A DNA stretch of 64,000 nt from Pseudomonas fluorescens (lineage in GTDB: Bacteria; Pseudomonadota; Gammaproteobacteria; Pseudomonadales; Pseudomonadaceae): NCBI RefSeq assembly GCF_902497745.1, contig NZ_CABVHJ010000010.1, positions 160,861-224,860 on the forward strand, written 5' to 3'. Below the pieces are notes generated by a model. That model made no database searches and was not told the origin of the DNA. It saw only the letters and a list, made by a program, of their open reading frames with translations. Positions within the stretch are counted from its first letter, which is position 1. Each line of letters begins with the position of its first letter. Positions 63,584 through 64,000 of the stretch are shown one piece after another. The position numbers and the translations under genes were made by a program.

Positions 63584-64000
63584 ATGTCGTTCAGTAAGAT
63601 AAACTTTTGGATCGAGGGTGATATTTCGACAACGAGAATAATATCACGTCTGCTGAATGATGTGGTTGGTCGGGGAAACTGCAATACCAAACTGGTTCGC
63701 TCATTGGATTGGAAAACCTTGACTAGCGGTTCGAATATTTTTTGTCGAGTTAGCGATCCTTCCTATTACTGGCTGCCTGCATATCTTAAAAAGAATGGAA
63801 TTCCATATGCTTATTATTTGGATGATAACTTCTGGAAAATAACAGGTACAGGTCAGCTGGCACGCTATTATCAAGCGCCTGAAGTTGTAAGGTCGTTAGA
63901 TGAGTTCGTTCGTGGCGCGGAGTTTGTTATCACGCATACCCAGGTTATGGCGGATTTTATTACCGATCGTTTTCCTGGTGTTAAGTGTGAAGTACTGCCC
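63584..64000 (+). CDS. Glycosyltransferase, GT4-like (3' end outside window)
   Basis: Open from ATG 63584 to the end of the window, 139 codons without a stop, missed by a closed-ORF search. N-terminal MSFSKINFWIEGDISTTRI; then a DLDDN-like motif in YAYYLDDNFWKITG and EFVRGAEFVITHTQVMADFI followed by CEVLP, where GT4 enzymes have their nucleotide-sugar domain start. These are typical of O-antigen glycosyltransferases. Preceded by a 249-base AT-rich gap and probable terminator, so likely a new transcription unit. The donor sugar is unknown. Confidence 0.75.
   Translation, partial: MSFSKINFWIEGDISTTRIISRLLNDVVGRGNCNTKLVRSLDWKTLTSGSNIFCRVSDPSYYWLPAYLKKNGIPYAYYLDDNFWKITGTGQLARYYQAPEVVRSLDEFVRGAEFVITHTQVMADFITDRFPGVKCEVLP

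Overview
The window looks like chromosomal DNA of a Pseudomonas fluorescens-group bacterium. Evidence: GC-rich genes with typical Pseudomonas codon use; the order gyrA-serC-pheA-hisC-tyrA/aroA-cmk-rpsA-(lipoprotein)-ihfB-lapA leading into an O-antigen locus; the fumC/DUF2059/bolA/trhO/DsbA-like/ABC transporter/rbdA block, which from memory matches P. aeruginosa PA0854-PA0861; and six inverted pairs of the fluorescent-pseudomonad REP sequence (GTGGGAGCGAGC...GCTCGCGAA). No rRNA, tRNA, CRISPR array, prophage or insertion sequence was seen.

Layout. 1-7.6 kb: a truncated MocR-type regulator, a secreted Lys/Pro-rich protein, a YkgJ-type cysteine-cluster protein, a START-domain protein, an LtaS-like phosphoglycerol transferase/sulfatase, a DUF3309 microprotein, an SDR enzyme, YnfA, a CsrA/RsmA paralogue and YheU. 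7.7-12.6 kb: the three-gene N-acetylglutaminylglutamine amide (NAGGN) osmoprotectant operon (amidotransferase, synthetase, M42 peptidase), read on the minus strand. 12.7-19.3 kb: an accessory island of two divergent toxin-like genes that share an N-terminal DUF6543-type domain. The larger one carries leucine-rich repeats and a C-terminal NEL-type E3 ubiquitin ligase domain with a visible CxD motif; its N-terminus is split by a one-base frameshift. 19.3-25.8 kb: mnmC, polyphosphate:AMP phosphotransferase, a thiolase, a small DUF6316-like protein and an EamA permease. 25.9-36.4 kb: fumC to rbdA (c-di-GMP GGDEF-EAL protein), a TenA/PqqC-like protein and a second diguanylate cyclase. 36.7-41.6 kb: yciK-mupP-ubiG-mtaD (minus) divergent from mtnA, covering peptidoglycan recycling, ubiquinone synthesis and methylthioadenosine salvage. 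42-54.2 kb: gyrA and the aromatic/serine/histidine 'supraoperon' ending in cmk and rpsA, followed by ihfB and lapA. 54.4-64 kb: a lower-GC surface-polysaccharide locus: rmlBDA without rmlC, a GT2 glycosyltransferase, an epimerase, the WbpL-like initiating transferase, a Wzm/Wzt ABC exporter with a short Wzt, a DegT-family aminotransferase, and the start of another glycosyltransferase running off the window.

How the parts work together. The NAGGN genes form one tightly spaced operon (3-nt gap between the first two). serC to cmk are overlapping or nearly so, tying amino-acid and nucleotide precursor supply to rpsA. The polysaccharide genes suggest an O-chain started on undecaprenyl phosphate by the WbpL-like enzyme and exported by Wzm/Wzt. 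The most unusual content is the divergent DUF6543 pair with the frameshifted NEL-ligase-like protein. Secondary points of interest are an abrupt GC drop inside rbdA, a hairpin abutting the ribosome-binding site of the csrA paralogue, and a structured non-coding spacer ahead of wzm.
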